NCBI RefSeq assembly: GCF_004004555.2
Contig: NZ_SACP01000007.1
Location: 156,277 to 220,276, forward strand
Direction of reading: 5' to 3'
DNA: 64,000 bases
Source: Methylobacterium oryzihabitans
Lineage (GTDB): Bacteria > Pseudomonadota > Alphaproteobacteria > Rhizobiales > Beijerinckiaceae
Of this stretch, positions 7,840 to 17,242 are shown one piece after another (the first letter of the stretch is position 1; each line of letters starts with the position of its first letter). The notes under the pieces were generated by a model. It was not told the origin of the DNA, made no database searches, and worked only from the letters and a program-made list of their open reading frames with translations. The position numbers and the translations under genes are program-made.

Positions 7840-10701
7840 TCAGGCCAGGGAGACCGGCCAGCCTGCGTCGCTCCCGGGTCTCGCCTCGCCGGCGAGGCGG
7901 GCTCGCGCGGCCCTGAGATCGGGCGTGTCGAGCGCCGCGTCGAACTCCTCGACGAACGCCGCGAGGGCTGCCCGGCCGCCATACCGGTCATCCAGCGCGG
8001 CGAGGCTCGTCGCGGCCCGCAAGCGCCACGTCGCCGCTCCCTGGCTGCCGGCCAGTTCCATCGCCTGCCGGAAGTGCCGCGCCGCGTCCGGCTCGCCATC
8101 GGTACCGGCGGAGGCGAGCAGGATCTCGCCCCTGATCCGCAGCAGTTCCGGCCGGCACCAGAGTTCGCCGCCGCGCTCGGAGGCGGAGAGCGCGGCATCG
8201 ATGCGAGCGAGCGCGTCCGGAAGGCGGCCGTGCGCCGCGAGTCCGCTCGCCAGCGAGCCCAGATAGGCCGGGCGCCGCATCCGGAAGCCGATCTCCCCCA
8301 TCTCGACGAGGGCATCCTCGAGCCGGTGCAGTCCGCCCGCATCGCCCCGGCGGATGCTCACGATCGCTTCGAGGCCATCGGCAATGACCCGCCAGATCCG
8401 CATGGCATGATGCGCGACGTGGGGACCGAGCCGGGCGAGACCGCGCTCGGCCTCATCAAGATCGCCGCCATGGAGCGCGATCGGGATCACCGTATGCGCC
8501 AGGGCGTTCGTGAGGGCGAAGGCGTGGCCGCCGGCATCGGCCTCGACCAGCGCGCGCCGCGATTCTGCGACGGCGCGATCCGGTCGGCCCTGGAGCCACA
8601 GTATGTTCGCGAGCGTTCCCCGCGCCGCGACGAGACCGTGATCTTCCAGCCGCCTGCCGGGAGCGTCACGGCGCGCCGCACGGGCCAGCAGGCGCTCCGC
8701 TGCATCGCGCGCCTCGTCGAGACGGCCGAGATAGCGGAGCGAGGTGGCCGTAGAGCGATCGACGGCCGCGACGGCGGCGTGATCGCGGCCGGCAGCCGCC
8801 AGCGTCCTGATGCGCTGCGTCAAGGCGAACGAGGCGCGGTGATCGCCGACCCAGGTCTTGAAATCGCACAAGCCCCAGAGCGCCCGCAACTGGCCATCGA
8901 GGTCGGACATTCGTTCGGCGCGGGCGAGCGACCCGCTCCACAACTCCGCGATCCGCGCGGTCGGACCCTCGACCTGCAGCAGGGCGGCGGCGAGCGACGC
9001 CCGCAGCGCACTCTCGTCCCGGCCTTCCGGACCGTCGGAGGGTGCGACCGTCGCGAGCGACCGCTCGCACGCCTCGATCCGCTCCTGGAGCAGCGAGAGG
9101 GTGTCCCACACCCCGAGCGCCTCGGCCGCCAGCCTTCGACCGAGGGCGGGATCGCGTCGGTCGGTCAGGCACCAGTCGAGAGCGGCGCGGACGTTGTGGA
9201 CCAGCACCAGGAGATCTTCGGACAGGTCGGAGGCCGGCTGCGCGCTCCTCCGTGCCGCGACGCCGCGACATTGCGCCAAACAAAGCTCCGCGTGCCGCCG
9301 ACGGACCGCATCGCCCTCGCCGCTCTCGGCGAGACGCCGCAATCCATAGCCCCGCGTCGTGTCGAGAAGCCGGTATCGCGGCGATCGTCCAGGGACCGCG
9401 ACGACCAGCGACTTGGCGACGAGATCGGCCAGATGGCCCATGCACCCGCTCTCGGTCCCGCCAGACGGTCCACCGACCGCGAGCGCCGCCTCGAGCGGGA
9501 AGACGCCGTGAAAGACGCAGAGCCGTCGAAACAGGGCCTGCTCTTCCGCCGACAGCAATCCGTGGCTCCAGTCCAGCGTCGCGGTCAGGCCCCGATGGCG
9601 GGAATGGCCCGCCCGCCGGCCGTCGTCCAGGATGTCCAGGCGCTCGTTCAGCACGCGAAGGAGGCCGCGGAGCCCGAAAGCCCCGACCCGCGTCGCGGCG
9701 AGTTCCAGGGCCAGCGGCAGCCCGTCGAGGCGACGACAGATCTCGACGACCGTCGGTGCGTCGTCGTCCTGGAGGCCGAAGCCCGGAGCGGCCGCCACCG
9801 CGCGCGCGACGAACAGCGCGACGGCCGGGACAGTCAGAACCTCTCTCGCTTCCAGCGTTCCGGACGCCGCCGGAACCACCAAGGGTCGGAGGTGATGCAC
9901 GGCCTCGTCCGCGATCCGGAGCGGCTCCCGGCTCGTGGCCAGCACGTGGATTCCGGGTGCGGCAGTGGCGAGCAGTGTGGCCAGGCGAGCCGCCTGATCG
10001 AGGGAGTTCTCGCAGCCATCGAGGACGAGCAGGCACTGCCGATACGCGAGAGCCGCTGTCAGTGCAGCCTGAGGATCGTCCGCATGGATGGCGATGCCCA
10101 TCTCCTGGGCGATCGCGCTCGCGAGGTACCGGTCGCTGTCGATGACGCACAGGTCGACCATCCAGATTCCATCCCGGAAGTGCTCGACGGCACCGTGCCC
10201 CACCGCCACGGCCAGGCTGGTCTTGCCGACACCGCCGGGGCCGGTGATCGTCATCAGCGGTCGCTGCAGCACCTTCGTCGAGATCTCGGTCAGATCCTCC
10301 GATCGGCCGAGCAGGTCCGCCGGTCTCGGAAGGTTGTGGCGCCGGGCTGCTGCCGGGATCGGCCAGGGGGTCAGGTCGACGGGCGCGACGAAGCGGTACC
10401 CTTGCCCGCTCACCGTCGCGATGAAGCGCGTCTCCGGTTCCAGCGCTTCGAGCGCCCGCCGGATCGCCGCGATGTTGACCTTCAGATTGGATTCGTCGAC
10501 CGTCGTCCGCGGCCATGCACGCTTGCTGAGATCTTCTTTGCTGACGACCTGTCCTGCGCGTTCGACGAGCGCGGTCAGGATCTCCATGGGTCGTCCCCCA
10601 AGCCGTACGATCTTTTCGCCTCGCCTGAGCCGCTGCTCGGACGGGCTCAGGACGAAATCGCCGAAGATGTAGCGGACGGCTCTGCCTTCTCGTGTAGCCA
10701 T
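7840..10701 (-). CDS. Winged-helix transcriptional regulator with NTPase and helical-repeat domains
   Basis: 953-residue regulator. Residues about 10-108 form an OmpR/CadC-type winged helix (ending TVSGQGYRFVAPV). Residues about 130-430 are a STAND-like NTPase with Walker A TGPGGVGKTSL (153-163), a Walker B-like QCLLVLDGCEN and LDGLPLALELAATRV. The C-terminal half is Ala/Leu/Arg-rich, as in TPR-like helical repeats. It probably senses a ligand or partner and activates genes by ATP-dependent switching. The closest candidates are the convergent reductase and the aldehyde oxidoreductase genes (inference). The opposite strand has a long open frame, which is a high-GC shadow. Confidence 0.85.
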   Translation of the reverse strand: MATREGRAVRYIFGDFVLSPSEQRLRRGEKIVRLGGRPMEILTALVERAGQVVSKEDLSKRAWPRTTVDESNLKVNIAAIRRALEALEPETRFIATVSGQGYRFVAPVDLTPWPIPAAARRHNLPRPADLLGRSEDLTEISTKVLQRPLMTITGPGGVGKTSLAVAVGHGAVEHFRDGIWMVDLCVIDSDRYLASAIAQEMGIAIHADDPQAALTAALAYRQCLLVLDGCENSLDQAARLATLLATAAPGIHVLATSREPLRIADEAVHHLRPLVVPAASGTLEAREVLTVPAVALFVARAVAAAPGFGLQDDDAPTVVEICRRLDGLPLALELAATRVGAFGLRGLLRVLNERLDILDDGRRAGHSRHRGLTATLDWSHGLLSAEEQALFRRLCVFHGVFPLEAALAVGGPSGGTESGCMGHLADLVAKSLVVAVPGRSPRYRLLDTTRGYGLRRLAESGEGDAVRRRHAELCLAQCRGVAARRSAQPASDLSEDLLVLVHNVRAALDWCLTDRRDPALGRRLAAEALGVWDTLSLLQERIEACERSLATVAPSDGPEGRDESALRASLAAALLQVEGPTARIAELWSGSLARAERMSDLDGQLRALWGLCDFKTWVGDHRASFALTQRIRTLAAAGRDHAAVAAVDRSTATSLRYLGRLDEARDAAERLLARAARRDAPGRRLEDHGLVAARGTLANILWLQGRPDRAVAESRRALVEADAGGHAFALTNALAHTVIPIALHGGDLDEAERGLARLGPHVAHHAMRIWRVIADGLEAIVSIRRGDAGGLHRLEDALVEMGEIGFRMRRPAYLGSLASGLAAHGRLPDALARIDAALSASERGGELWCRPELLRIRGEILLASAGTDGEPDAARHFRQAMELAGSQGAATWRLRAATSLAALDDRYGGRAALAAFVEEFDAALDTPDLRAARARLAGEARPGSDAGWPVSLA

Positions 10702-11121
10702 TCAGCTGTCGCTATCGCCTGCCTATCCAAACTCGGAGACGGCAATCTTGCTAAGCTGCCGGTTGATGCACCGCCGTCACGTCGTCAAGCCCCCCAGGCG
10801 CCCGCCCGGTCGACCCGCCCGAAAGTGTCCATTCCGGTCCTGTGGTCCGATCTTCGGACGATCCGTTCCGACAACCCGATCACCGGCCCGCGCGATGGAG
10901 CCGGAGGCTCCACAGGCGTGAGCGAAGCCGGAATCCGCACTGCAAAGCAATCCATCGGATTTCGCGTGACACCTGTCCAGTCGTGGCTGCGATGCCGAGA
11001 TGCCTGGAAGCGGACGTTGCGAGACTCCGCGTCGGATCAAGAGGTCGCCCTAACTCGACAGGGAAAATTCATTGACAAAACATCGTATACCGCGCGACAT
11101 ATTCATCTGCAATTCGTGTCG
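10702..11121. other. Intergenic region, regulator promoter and repeat copy B
   Basis: Bases 10702-10840 hold the upstream region of the 953-aa regulator. A degenerate copy of the dispersed repeat follows, then an AT-richer stretch (11055-11120) that should contain the promoter of the small secreted protein. No gene seen. Confidence 0.5.
10843..10968 (+). repeat. Dispersed two-hairpin repeat, copy B (degenerate)
   Basis: The shared core ttcggacgatccgttccg, the linker cggcccgcgcg and tgagcgaagccg, and a second hairpin ending in atttcgcgtgac are recognisable. The outer stem of hairpin 1 is eroded. An internal ggagcc/ggctcc hairpin is inserted, as in copy A. Confidence 0.6.
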
Positions 11122-11355
11122 ATGTCCATGGGTAACCTGATGAGATCCGCCATCACTGCTGTATTTCTCATCACGTCATGCTTTCTATTTCTGAAAACAA
11201 GCAATTCCAGCAGCGCACAAGAAGATTATCGTTCAAGCTGCAAGCCTCCGTTGAAATTCATGGCCGGAGCCTGTGTGACAGCTTGCTACGCAGGGTACGA
11301 GGACCGGGGCCGCTGGTGCGAGTTGCGACGGGGCGGTGGCAGCGGCGGAGGCTGA
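11122..11355 (+). CDS. Small secreted cysteine-containing protein
   Basis: 77 residues from ATG 11122 (a second Met at residue 7 could be the start). Residues 7-32 form a signal peptide ending in a SSAQ-like cleavage site. The mature part is only about 45 residues, with four cysteines spaced C-x10-C-x3-C-x10-C and a C-terminal GGGSGGG tail. No family recognised. The region is lower in GC than its surroundings, suggesting a gene rather than a shadow. It lies between repeat copy B and an integrase relic, in DNA that appears rearranged. Confidence 0.5.
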   Translation: MSMGNLMRSAITAVFLITSCFLFLKTSNSSSAQEDYRSSCKPPLKFMAGACVTACYAGYEDRGRWCELRRGGGSGGG

Positions 11356-11377
11356 CGATCGAGCAGGGAGCCATGCC

Positions 11378-11727
11378 GGTCCACTCGATGGCGGGATCTT
11401 GTACGGCTCCCGCCGGCGCGTCAGGCACTCTCGACGGTTCGCTCTCAGGGTCGTCGAGAGGCTCGCCGCGTGCCGCCGCGGCCGGCTCGAGGCTCGCTCG
11501 CTGCATGACCGCGGCCATGGTCCTCCTTGGCTGGGGTCCTCCTTGGCTGGCCGCGATCGCCCTCATCGACGACGAGGCCGCGTCGCTTGAGCAGCGTGTC
11601 GGCCTGCCCGGCGCACCACTCCTCCGTCTCGGACTGGCCTGCGCGCGGCTCGTCGCGATACTGGCTGATCCACCATGCCTGGAACGGCGCGGCCCTGTCG
11701 TAGGCCTTGCGCTCGCCCATGGACGGG
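11378..11727 (-). pseudogene. Decayed tyrosine-integrase fragment, copy 1
   Basis: On the minus strand, scattered frames encode AYDRAAPFQAWWISQYRDEP, then QADTLLKRRGLVVDEGDRGQ, then AVMQRASLEPAAAARGEPLD. This is the N-terminal region of a DUF6538-type phage integrase. The DNA is collinear with 19807-20270 but lacks about 100 bp in the middle and carries a tandem 15-bp duplication (gtcctccttggctgg). No complete frame remains. It lies just outside the taurine cluster, in the same orientation as copy 2 on the other side. Confidence 0.6.
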
Positions 11728-11811
11728 CCTCTCGTCCGCCTTCCTACCGCGAGTTCGCAGTACGCCCGGTCGTACAGGCGCCCGCCCCGGGTGCCCCGTC
11801 GTCGGACCGCC

Positions 11812-13287
11812 TCACGCCGGCTGGGCGGCGAGTGCGGCGGCGAGCCGCTGGAGGCCCGGCTCGATCTGCTGCAGCGGGATCGCCGTGAAGCCGAGCCGGA
11901 GGTAACGGCGCCCTCGCGACGGGTCCATGAAGAAGATGTCGCCGGGCTCGATCAGCACACCCTCGTCCTGAAGCGTCCGGGCGAGGGCGCGGGCGTCGAG
12001 CCCGGGCGGGCCCTCGACCCAGAAGCTCTTCGCGCCGAAACCCCGACGAAAGATGCAGGCCGGCATCAGCCGCGGCGCGAGCTCGGCGATGAGGTCCGCA
12101 CGCTGGCGCAGGATGTCCGCCGCGCGCGCGAGGTGGGTGCGGTAATGCCCGAGCGCGATGAAGGCGGCGAGGCTGCGCTGGTTGTTGGTGGGCGGGTGGC
12201 GCAGCATGAGGCGCCGCAGCGCCCGCAGCTCGTCGACGACCGGGGGCGGGGCGACGACGTAGCCGATGCGCAATCCCGGCGCGAGCACCTTCGAGAACGA
12301 GCCGACATGAATCACCCGCCCGTCGGCATCGAGGCTCTTGAGGCTCGGCAGGCCGCCCTCCGCCTCGGTGGACAGGTCGGCTTCGTAGTCGTCCTCGACC
12401 AGGACGACGTCGTTCTGCGCCGCGGCGGCGAGGAGCTCGCGGCGGCGCGACAGGGGCGTCACGGCCGTGGTCGGGCATTGGTGGCCGATCGTCACGAAGG
12501 CGACGTCGCAGGCGCGGAAATCGGCATCCGGCACGATTCCGCGGGCGTCGCGAACGAGCGACCTGATCCGCGGCGTGGCGAGCTCGACCATGTTGCGCGT
12601 GTCGGTGTAGCCCGGATCCTCGAGGCCGACGGTCGTCCGGCGGGCGACGAGAAGCTGGACCAGCAGCGACAGGGCGTGCTGCGAGCCGATCGTCACCATG
12701 ATCTCGCCGGGGGCGGCGAGGATGCCGCGGCGCGGCAGCACCCGCAGGCGGAGCTGCTCGATCAGCGCGCGGTCGTCCTCGTCGACCCGATCGAAGCTCC
12801 AGCCGCTGATCTCCTTGACGCTGGAGGCCGCTTTGACGCTCTCCCGCCACGCCGCGACGGGAAACAGGCTCGGGTCGAACTGGCCGAACAGGAACGGGTA
12901 GGGATAGCGCACCCAGTCGCGCGGCTTGGTGATCTGGGGCAGGTGCGAGGGGCGTATCGCGAAGCGGCCCGACCAGATCTCCGCCGCCTCGGGCATGCCC
13001 GGTTCCGCGCCGGTCCCGGCCCCCGCCGCCGGCGCGACGAAGCAGCCGCTGCGGTCGCGGGAGACGAGGACGCCCGCGTCGACCAGCCCGTCATAGGCTG
13101 CCACGACGGTGTTGCGCGCGATTCCGAGCTCGGCCGCGAGGCTGCGGCTCGACGGAAGCCGCGCGCCGGGCGTCAGCAACCCGGCCGCGACGGCCTCGAC
13201 GATCATCCGGCCGACCTGGATGCGCAGGGCCGGCTCGTCGCCGGACCGGCCCCCGAACAGCATCCGCCAGGCAATGTCGTTCGGCAT
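11812..13287 (-). CDS. tauR: MocR-type (GntR/aminotransferase fusion) regulator, probably TauR
   Basis: 491 residues. The N-terminal GntR winged helix (LPSSRSLAAELGIARNTVVAAYDGL, about 45-70) is joined to a class I aminotransferase-like domain. The PLP-lysine motif is HVGSFSKVLAPGLRIGY. Full length for MocR regulators. It is divergent from tauABC with 233 bases between. In Rhodobacter capsulatus the MocR regulator TauR activates taurine uptake and tpa, and this layout predicts the same here. An alternative is a PdxR- or GabR-like regulator, but the neighbours argue for taurine. Confidence 0.85.
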   Translation of the reverse strand: MPNDIAWRMLFGGRSGDEPALRIQVGRMIVEAVAAGLLTPGARLPSSRSLAAELGIARNTVVAAYDGLVDAGVLVSRDRSGCFVAPAAGAGTGAEPGMPEAAEIWSGRFAIRPSHLPQITKPRDWVRYPYPFLFGQFDPSLFPVAAWRESVKAASSVKEISGWSFDRVDEDDRALIEQLRLRVLPRRGILAAPGEIMVTIGSQHALSLLVQLLVARRTTVGLEDPGYTDTRNMVELATPRIRSLVRDARGIVPDADFRACDVAFVTIGHQCPTTAVTPLSRRRELLAAAAQNDVVLVEDDYEADLSTEAEGGLPSLKSLDADGRVIHVGSFSKVLAPGLRIGYVVAPPPVVDELRALRRLMLRHPPTNNQRSLAAFIALGHYRTHLARAADILRQRADLIAELAPRLMPACIFRRGFGAKSFWVEGPPGLDARALARTLQDEGVLIEPGDIFFMDPSRGRRYLRLGFTAIPLQQIEPGLQRLAAALAAQPA

Positions 13288-13413
13288 GACGCCAGTAGAT
13301 CACATCGGCGGGCGCCAGGAAGGTGCGGGGCCGGCTCCACTGCCGAATGAGTGGGCTCGCGCCATCGGAAAATGGCAGCAGGTGCCCGACAAAGCGGCGA
13401 TGCCCGCGCCATT

Positions 13414-13449
13414 GGTCCAGACCGCGCCCAAACGGGGTCGAACTGGATC
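13414..13449. promoter_or_regulatory. Candidate TauR operator half-sites
   Basis: Within the tauR-tauA divergent gap, ggtccag (13414-13420) and ctggatc (13443-13449) form an inverted pair of CTGGAC-like half-sites. CTGGAC/GTCCAG elements are what I recall for TauR targets in Rhodobacter. Assignment rests on that recollection and on position. Confidence 0.3.
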
Positions 13450-13520
13450 TTTCGGCACGGGGCCCGCCGGCCCTTCATAGGGGAGTTCCTGAGAGCCAAG
13501 GCTTCCACGAGGACCCGCGC

Positions 13521-14615
13521 ATGACCATCGAGAACACCGTCACGGCGACCTGCGAGAGGTTCGGCAAGACGATCGTCAGGGGTGTCGGCGGCAGGATCGT
13601 CAACGGGACCGGCTGGACACTGGGCCTGTCCGCGCTCGTCGGGGTGATGGGTGCGGTGCTCGGCCCGCTCGCGTCCGCCATGGCCGCCGAGAAGACCGTC
13701 ACCTTTGCCTATCAGGACATGATGACGCCGATCCGGGTCGTCATGGAGAGCGGCGACCTCGAGAAGCAGACCGGCTACAAGGTGAAGTGGGTCAAGTTCG
13801 GCGGCGGCGGCGACGTGATCCGCGCCATGGCCTCGGGCAACGTCGACATCGGCGAGGCGGGCTCCTCGCCGATCGCGGCAGCCGCCTCGCAGGGTCTGCC
13901 GATCAAGCTGTTCTGGATCCTCGACGACATCGGCGACGCCGAGCAGCTCGTCGCCCGCAAGGGCGCCGGCATCGCATCGATCAAGGACCTGAAGGGCAGG
14001 ACGGTCGCCGTGCCGTTCGTCTCCACGGCCCATTATCAGCTGACCTTCGCGCTGCAGGAGGCGGGCCTGGGGCCCAAGGACGTCCGGGTCCTCAACATGC
14101 GCCCGCCGGAGATCGCGGCGGCCTGGGAGCGCGGCGACATCGACGCCGCCTTCATCTGGGCGCCGGTGCTGACGGGCCTGAAGAAGACCGGCACGGTGCT
14201 GGCCTCGGCCGGCGACTTCGCCGCCAAGGGCAAGGCGACCTTCGACGGGATCGTGGCGACGAACGCCTTCCTGGCCGCCCATCCCGACTTCGCCACGACC
14301 TTCGTCCGGCTGCTCGCCGCCGCCGACGCGGATTACGCCCGCAACGGCGCCTCCTGGACCGCCGGCTCGCCGCAGGTGGCGGCCATCGCCAAGTGGACCG
14401 GGGCCGCGCCCGCCGACGTGCCGGAGGGCCTCGCCGCCTACCGCTTCCCGACCCTCGAAGGGCAGGCCTCGGCGCAGTGGCTCGGCGGCGGTGCGGCGAC
14501 CGCGCTGAAGTCGACGGCGGAATTCCTGAAGGCGCAGGGGCGCGTCCCCGACCTCGCACCCGATTACGGCGCCTTCGTCACCGCCGACGTGGTCAAGGCG
14601 GCCGCCGGGCGCTGA
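13521..14615 (+). CDS. tauA: Taurine ABC transporter substrate-binding protein
   Basis: 364 residues. A long N-terminal leader (residues 1-55) ends in a hydrophobic segment and AMAAEK, a Sec signal site. The mature part matches the SsuA/TauA NMT1 fold: [27 protein letters not shown], then [20 protein letters not shown] and [15 protein letters not shown]. It binds taurine or a related sulfonate in the periplasm and delivers it to TauBC. First gene of the operon. The unusually long leader leaves the exact start uncertain. Confidence 0.88.
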   Translation: MTIENTVTATCERFGKTIVRGVGGRIVNGTGWTLGLSALVGVMGAVLGPLASAMAAEKTVTFAYQDMMTPIRVVMESGDLEKQTGYKVKWVKFGGGGDVIRAMASGNVDIGEAGSSPIAAAASQGLPIKLFWILDDIGDAEQLVARKGAGIASIKDLKGRTVAVPFVSTAHYQLTFALQEAGLGPKDVRVLNMRPPEIAAAWERGDIDAAFIWAPVLTGLKKTGTVLASAGDFAAKGKATFDGIVATNAFLAAHPDFATTFVRLLAAADADYARNGASWTAGSPQVAAIAKWTGAAPADVPEGLAAYRFPTLEGQASAQWLGGGAATALKSTAEFLKAQGRVPDLAPDYGAFVTADVVKAAAGR

Positions 14616-14661
14616 CCCGCCCGCCCCCGATCGCTCCCCGCGCCGCCTCAAGGAGACTGCC

Positions 14662-15495
14662 ATGCTGGAGATCGCCAAGCTCAGCGTCCAATACGGCGAG
14701 GGCGAGAGCGCGACCCTCGCCCTGTCCTGGATCGACCTGACGATCGAGCCGGGGGAGTTCGTGGTGGCGCTCGGCGCTTCGGGCTGCGGGAAGACGACGC
14801 TGCTCAACTGCATCGCCGGCTTCCAGCCGGCGACCGAAGGACGGATTCTCCTCGACGGGCGCCCGGTCACCGGGCCGGGGGCCGACCGCGGCGTGGTGTT
14901 CCAGCGCCACGCCCTGATGCCCTGGCTCGGCGTGCTGGAGAACGTCGCCTTCGGCCTGCGGATGCAGGGCGTGGCGAGGCCCGAGCGCGAGGCGCGGGCC
15001 CGCGCGATGCTCGACCTCGTCGGGCTTGCCGACTTCGCGGGGAAGCGGATCTACGAGCTCTCCGGCGGCATGCAGCAGCGCGTCGGCATTGCCCGGGCGC
15101 TCACCGCCGATCCGCGCATGCTGCTCATGGACGAGCCGCTCGGCGCGCTCGACGCCTTCACCCGCGAGCAGGTTCAGGAGCTGATCCTGTCGATCTGGGC
15201 GCGGACGCGGAAGATGGCGTTCTTCATCACGCACGAGGTCGAGGAGGCGATCTTCCTGGCGACCAAGCTCGTGATCATGACGCCCCGGCCGGGGCGCATC
15301 GCCGAGGTCATCCCGCTCGATTTCTGCCGCCGCTTCCTCGCCGGCGAGGAGGCCCGGGCGGTGAAGTCCAGCCCCGACTTCATCGCCATGCGCGAGCGGG
15401 TCCTGCGCTTCATCCACGACCACGGCGGGACGAGGACGGATCCCGAGACGAGCGATCCCGCACGGATCGAACCCGGCCAAGGAGCTGCCGCATGA
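14662..15495 (+). CDS. tauB: Taurine ABC transporter ATP-binding protein
   Basis: 277 residues. The ATPase has Walker [12 protein letters not shown], signature [16 protein letters not shown], Walker [13 protein letters not shown] and the H-loop ITHEVEEA. The SsuB/TauB subgroup is indicated by the [18 protein letters not shown] region. An aaggaga site precedes the ATG. The stop overlaps the tauC start as ATGA, so the two are coupled. Confidence 0.92.
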   Translation: MLEIAKLSVQYGEGESATLALSWIDLTIEPGEFVVALGASGCGKTTLLNCIAGFQPATEGRILLDGRPVTGPGADRGVVFQRHALMPWLGVLENVAFGLRMQGVARPEREARARAMLDLVGLADFAGKRIYELSGGMQQRVGIARALTADPRMLLMDEPLGALDAFTREQVQELILSIWARTRKMAFFITHEVEEAIFLATKLVIMTPRPGRIAEVIPLDFCRRFLAGEEARAVKSSPDFIAMRERVLRFIHDHGGTRTDPETSDPARIEPGQGAAA

Positions 15496-16385
15496 GACCC
15501 GCCGCCCCCCATGCCCTTCCCATCCCTGCCGCCCCGGGCGAGGTCGCGACCGACACCCCCGATTCGGCGATGCACGCCCTGTCCTCGCTCCGGCGCCGCC
15601 GGGCCGCGATGCGCGGCAGCGCCCCCAAGATGCTGCTGGTCAGCCTCGCGACGGTGGCCGCCGCCCTCGCGGCCTGGGGCATCGCCACGCAGACCGGCCT
15701 CGTCAGGCCGCTGTTCCTGCCCCGGCCCGACAGCGTGCTGAAGGCCTTCGCGGACGCGGTGGACGGGCGCATCGACGGCGCGCCGCTCCTCGATCACGTC
15801 GCCATGAGCCTCCTGCGCGTCGCCGGCGCCTTCGTGCTCGCCGCCCTGATCGGGATCCCGGTCGGCCTCGCCACCGGCCTGAACCCGATCCTGCGCGCCG
15901 TCCTCGACCCCTTCATCGAGTTCTACCGGCCCCTGCCGCCGCTCGCCTACCTGCCCCTCGTCATCATCTGGTTCGGCATCGGCGAGACCTCGAAGATCCT
16001 GCTGATCTTCCTCGCCTGCTTCGCCCCCGTCGCGCTCGCGGCCCGGGCCGGGGTCGCGGCGGCGAGCGCCGACCAGATCAACGCCGCCCGGGCGCTCGGC
16101 GCCAGCCGCCTCCAGGTGGTGCGCCACGTCGTCCTGCCGGCGGCCCTGCCGGACATCCTGGTGGGGCTTCGCATCGGCATGGGCGTCGGCTGGACCACGC
16201 TCGTCGCCGCCGAGATGGTCGCGGCCTCGACCGGAATCGGCCAGATGGTGCTCAACGCCTCGAACTTCCTGCGCACCGACATCGTCATCATGGGCATCCT
16301 GGTCATCGGCGCGCTCGCCGGCGCCTTCGAGTTCGGGATGCGCCGGCTGGAACGGCGCCTCACCCCCTGGAAAGGCAAGGTGTGA
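15492..16385 (+). CDS. tauC: Taurine ABC transporter permease
   Basis: 297-residue inner-membrane permease of the SsuC/TauC family with about six membrane helices. The EAA loop ([20 protein letters not shown]) is the contact with TauB. The N-terminal 45 residues are a hydrophilic extension. It completes a TauABC importer and overlaps tauB by four bases. Confidence 0.9.
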   Translation: MRPAAPHALPIPAAPGEVATDTPDSAMHALSSLRRRRAAMRGSAPKMLLVSLATVAAALAAWGIATQTGLVRPLFLPRPDSVLKAFADAVDGRIDGAPLLDHVAMSLLRVAGAFVLAALIGIPVGLATGLNPILRAVLDPFIEFYRPLPPLAYLPLVIIWFGIGETSKILLIFLACFAPVALAARAGVAAASADQINAARALGASRLQVVRHVVLPAALPDILVGLRIGMGVGWTTLVAAEMVAASTGIGQMVLNASNFLRTDIVIMGILVIGALAGAFEFGMRRLERRLTPWKGKV

Positions 16386-16412
16386 CCGGTCGCCCCGCCC
16401 GGGATCCGCGAC

Positions 16413-17168
16413 ATGTCCTTTCTCGCCACTCCCGCCTTCGCCTTCGCCGGCGTGACCTTCCTCGCGGCCGCGTTCCGGGGCGTCACCGGCTTCGGCTACA
16501 GCCTCATCGCGGCGCTCGGCCTGGGGCTGCTCCCCTCCGCGCAGGTCGGCATCCCGTTTCTCCTCGGGGCCGATCTCGTCCTGACGGCCCTGCTCCTCCT
16601 CGATCGCCGGGGCATCGCGGTGGATTGGTGGGTCCTGCGCCCGCTCCTCGCCGCCGGCCTCGCCGGCGCCGCCTGCGGCGGCCCCCTCGCGGTCGGCCTG
16701 GACGAGACGACGGCGCGGCTCGTCGTGACCGTGGCGGTGCTCGGGGCCGCTGGCGTCGCGCTGGTGCGCCGGCCACCGGCCTGGCTCGCCGACCGCCGCC
16801 TCGGCATCGCCGTCGCCTTCCTGGTCGGCGGGCTGATCAGCGCCTTCGCGGTCGGCGGTCCGCTGATCTCGGCCTGGCTGCTCGCCAGCGGCGCCGACCG
16901 CGGCCGGCTCAAGGGGGCGCTCGCGGTCTTCTTCGGCGCGGCGGACATCCTCGGGCTCGCCGGCCGCGGCCTCCTCGGGGCCATCGAGCCGGGTGTCTGG
17001 GACCTCGTCCTCCTCTACGGGATGCCGACGCTCCTGGGCTTCGGCGCCGGCACTCGGCTCTCGGCCCGCCTCTCCGCGGCGGCATGGCGCCGCCTCGCCT
17101 CGGGGGGCCTCGCCGGCATCGCCGCGACGGGTCTCGTCCAGGCCATCGTCACCCTCGGGCGCGGATAG
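16413..17168 (+). CDS. Sulfite exporter TauE/SafE (TSUP) family membrane protein
   Basis: 251 residues, almost entirely hydrophobic, with 7-8 predicted membrane helices and the TSUP start FLAAAFRGVTGFGYSLIAAL. Members export sulfite, sulfoacetate, isethionate or other organosulfonates. Placement between tauC and the IsfD-like reductase suggests export of the sulfonate left after the amino group of taurine is removed, i.e. isethionate or sulfoacetaldehyde (inference). The gene follows tauC by 27 bases and is probably cotranscribed. Confidence 0.85.
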   Translation: MSFLATPAFAFAGVTFLAAAFRGVTGFGYSLIAALGLGLLPSAQVGIPFLLGADLVLTALLLLDRRGIAVDWWVLRPLLAAGLAGAACGGPLAVGLDETTARLVVTVAVLGAAGVALVRRPPAWLADRRLGIAVAFLVGGLISAFAVGGPLISAWLLASGADRGRLKGALAVFFGAADILGLAGRGLLGAIEPGVWDLVLLYGMPTLLGFGAGTRLSARLSAAAWRRLASGGLAGIAATGLVQAIVTLGRG

Positions 17169-17242
17169 GCACCGGGCCGTCCAGGAGCCGGGATCCGCCC
17201 TCCCTGTCGCCGTCATGCACCCGCTCGCCTTCGGAGTCCCTC

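Noticed and set aside
7825..11121. Long plus-strand open frame opposite the 953-aa regulator
   Set aside because: No domains are seen and it is Arg/Gln/Ala-rich. Only its last 77 codons (from 11122) look like a real, separately started gene.
15174..17216. 680-codon minus-strand frame opposite tauC and the TSUP gene
   Set aside because: Glu/Asp/Arg/Gly-rich shadow with no family features, while the plus strand encodes clear membrane proteins.
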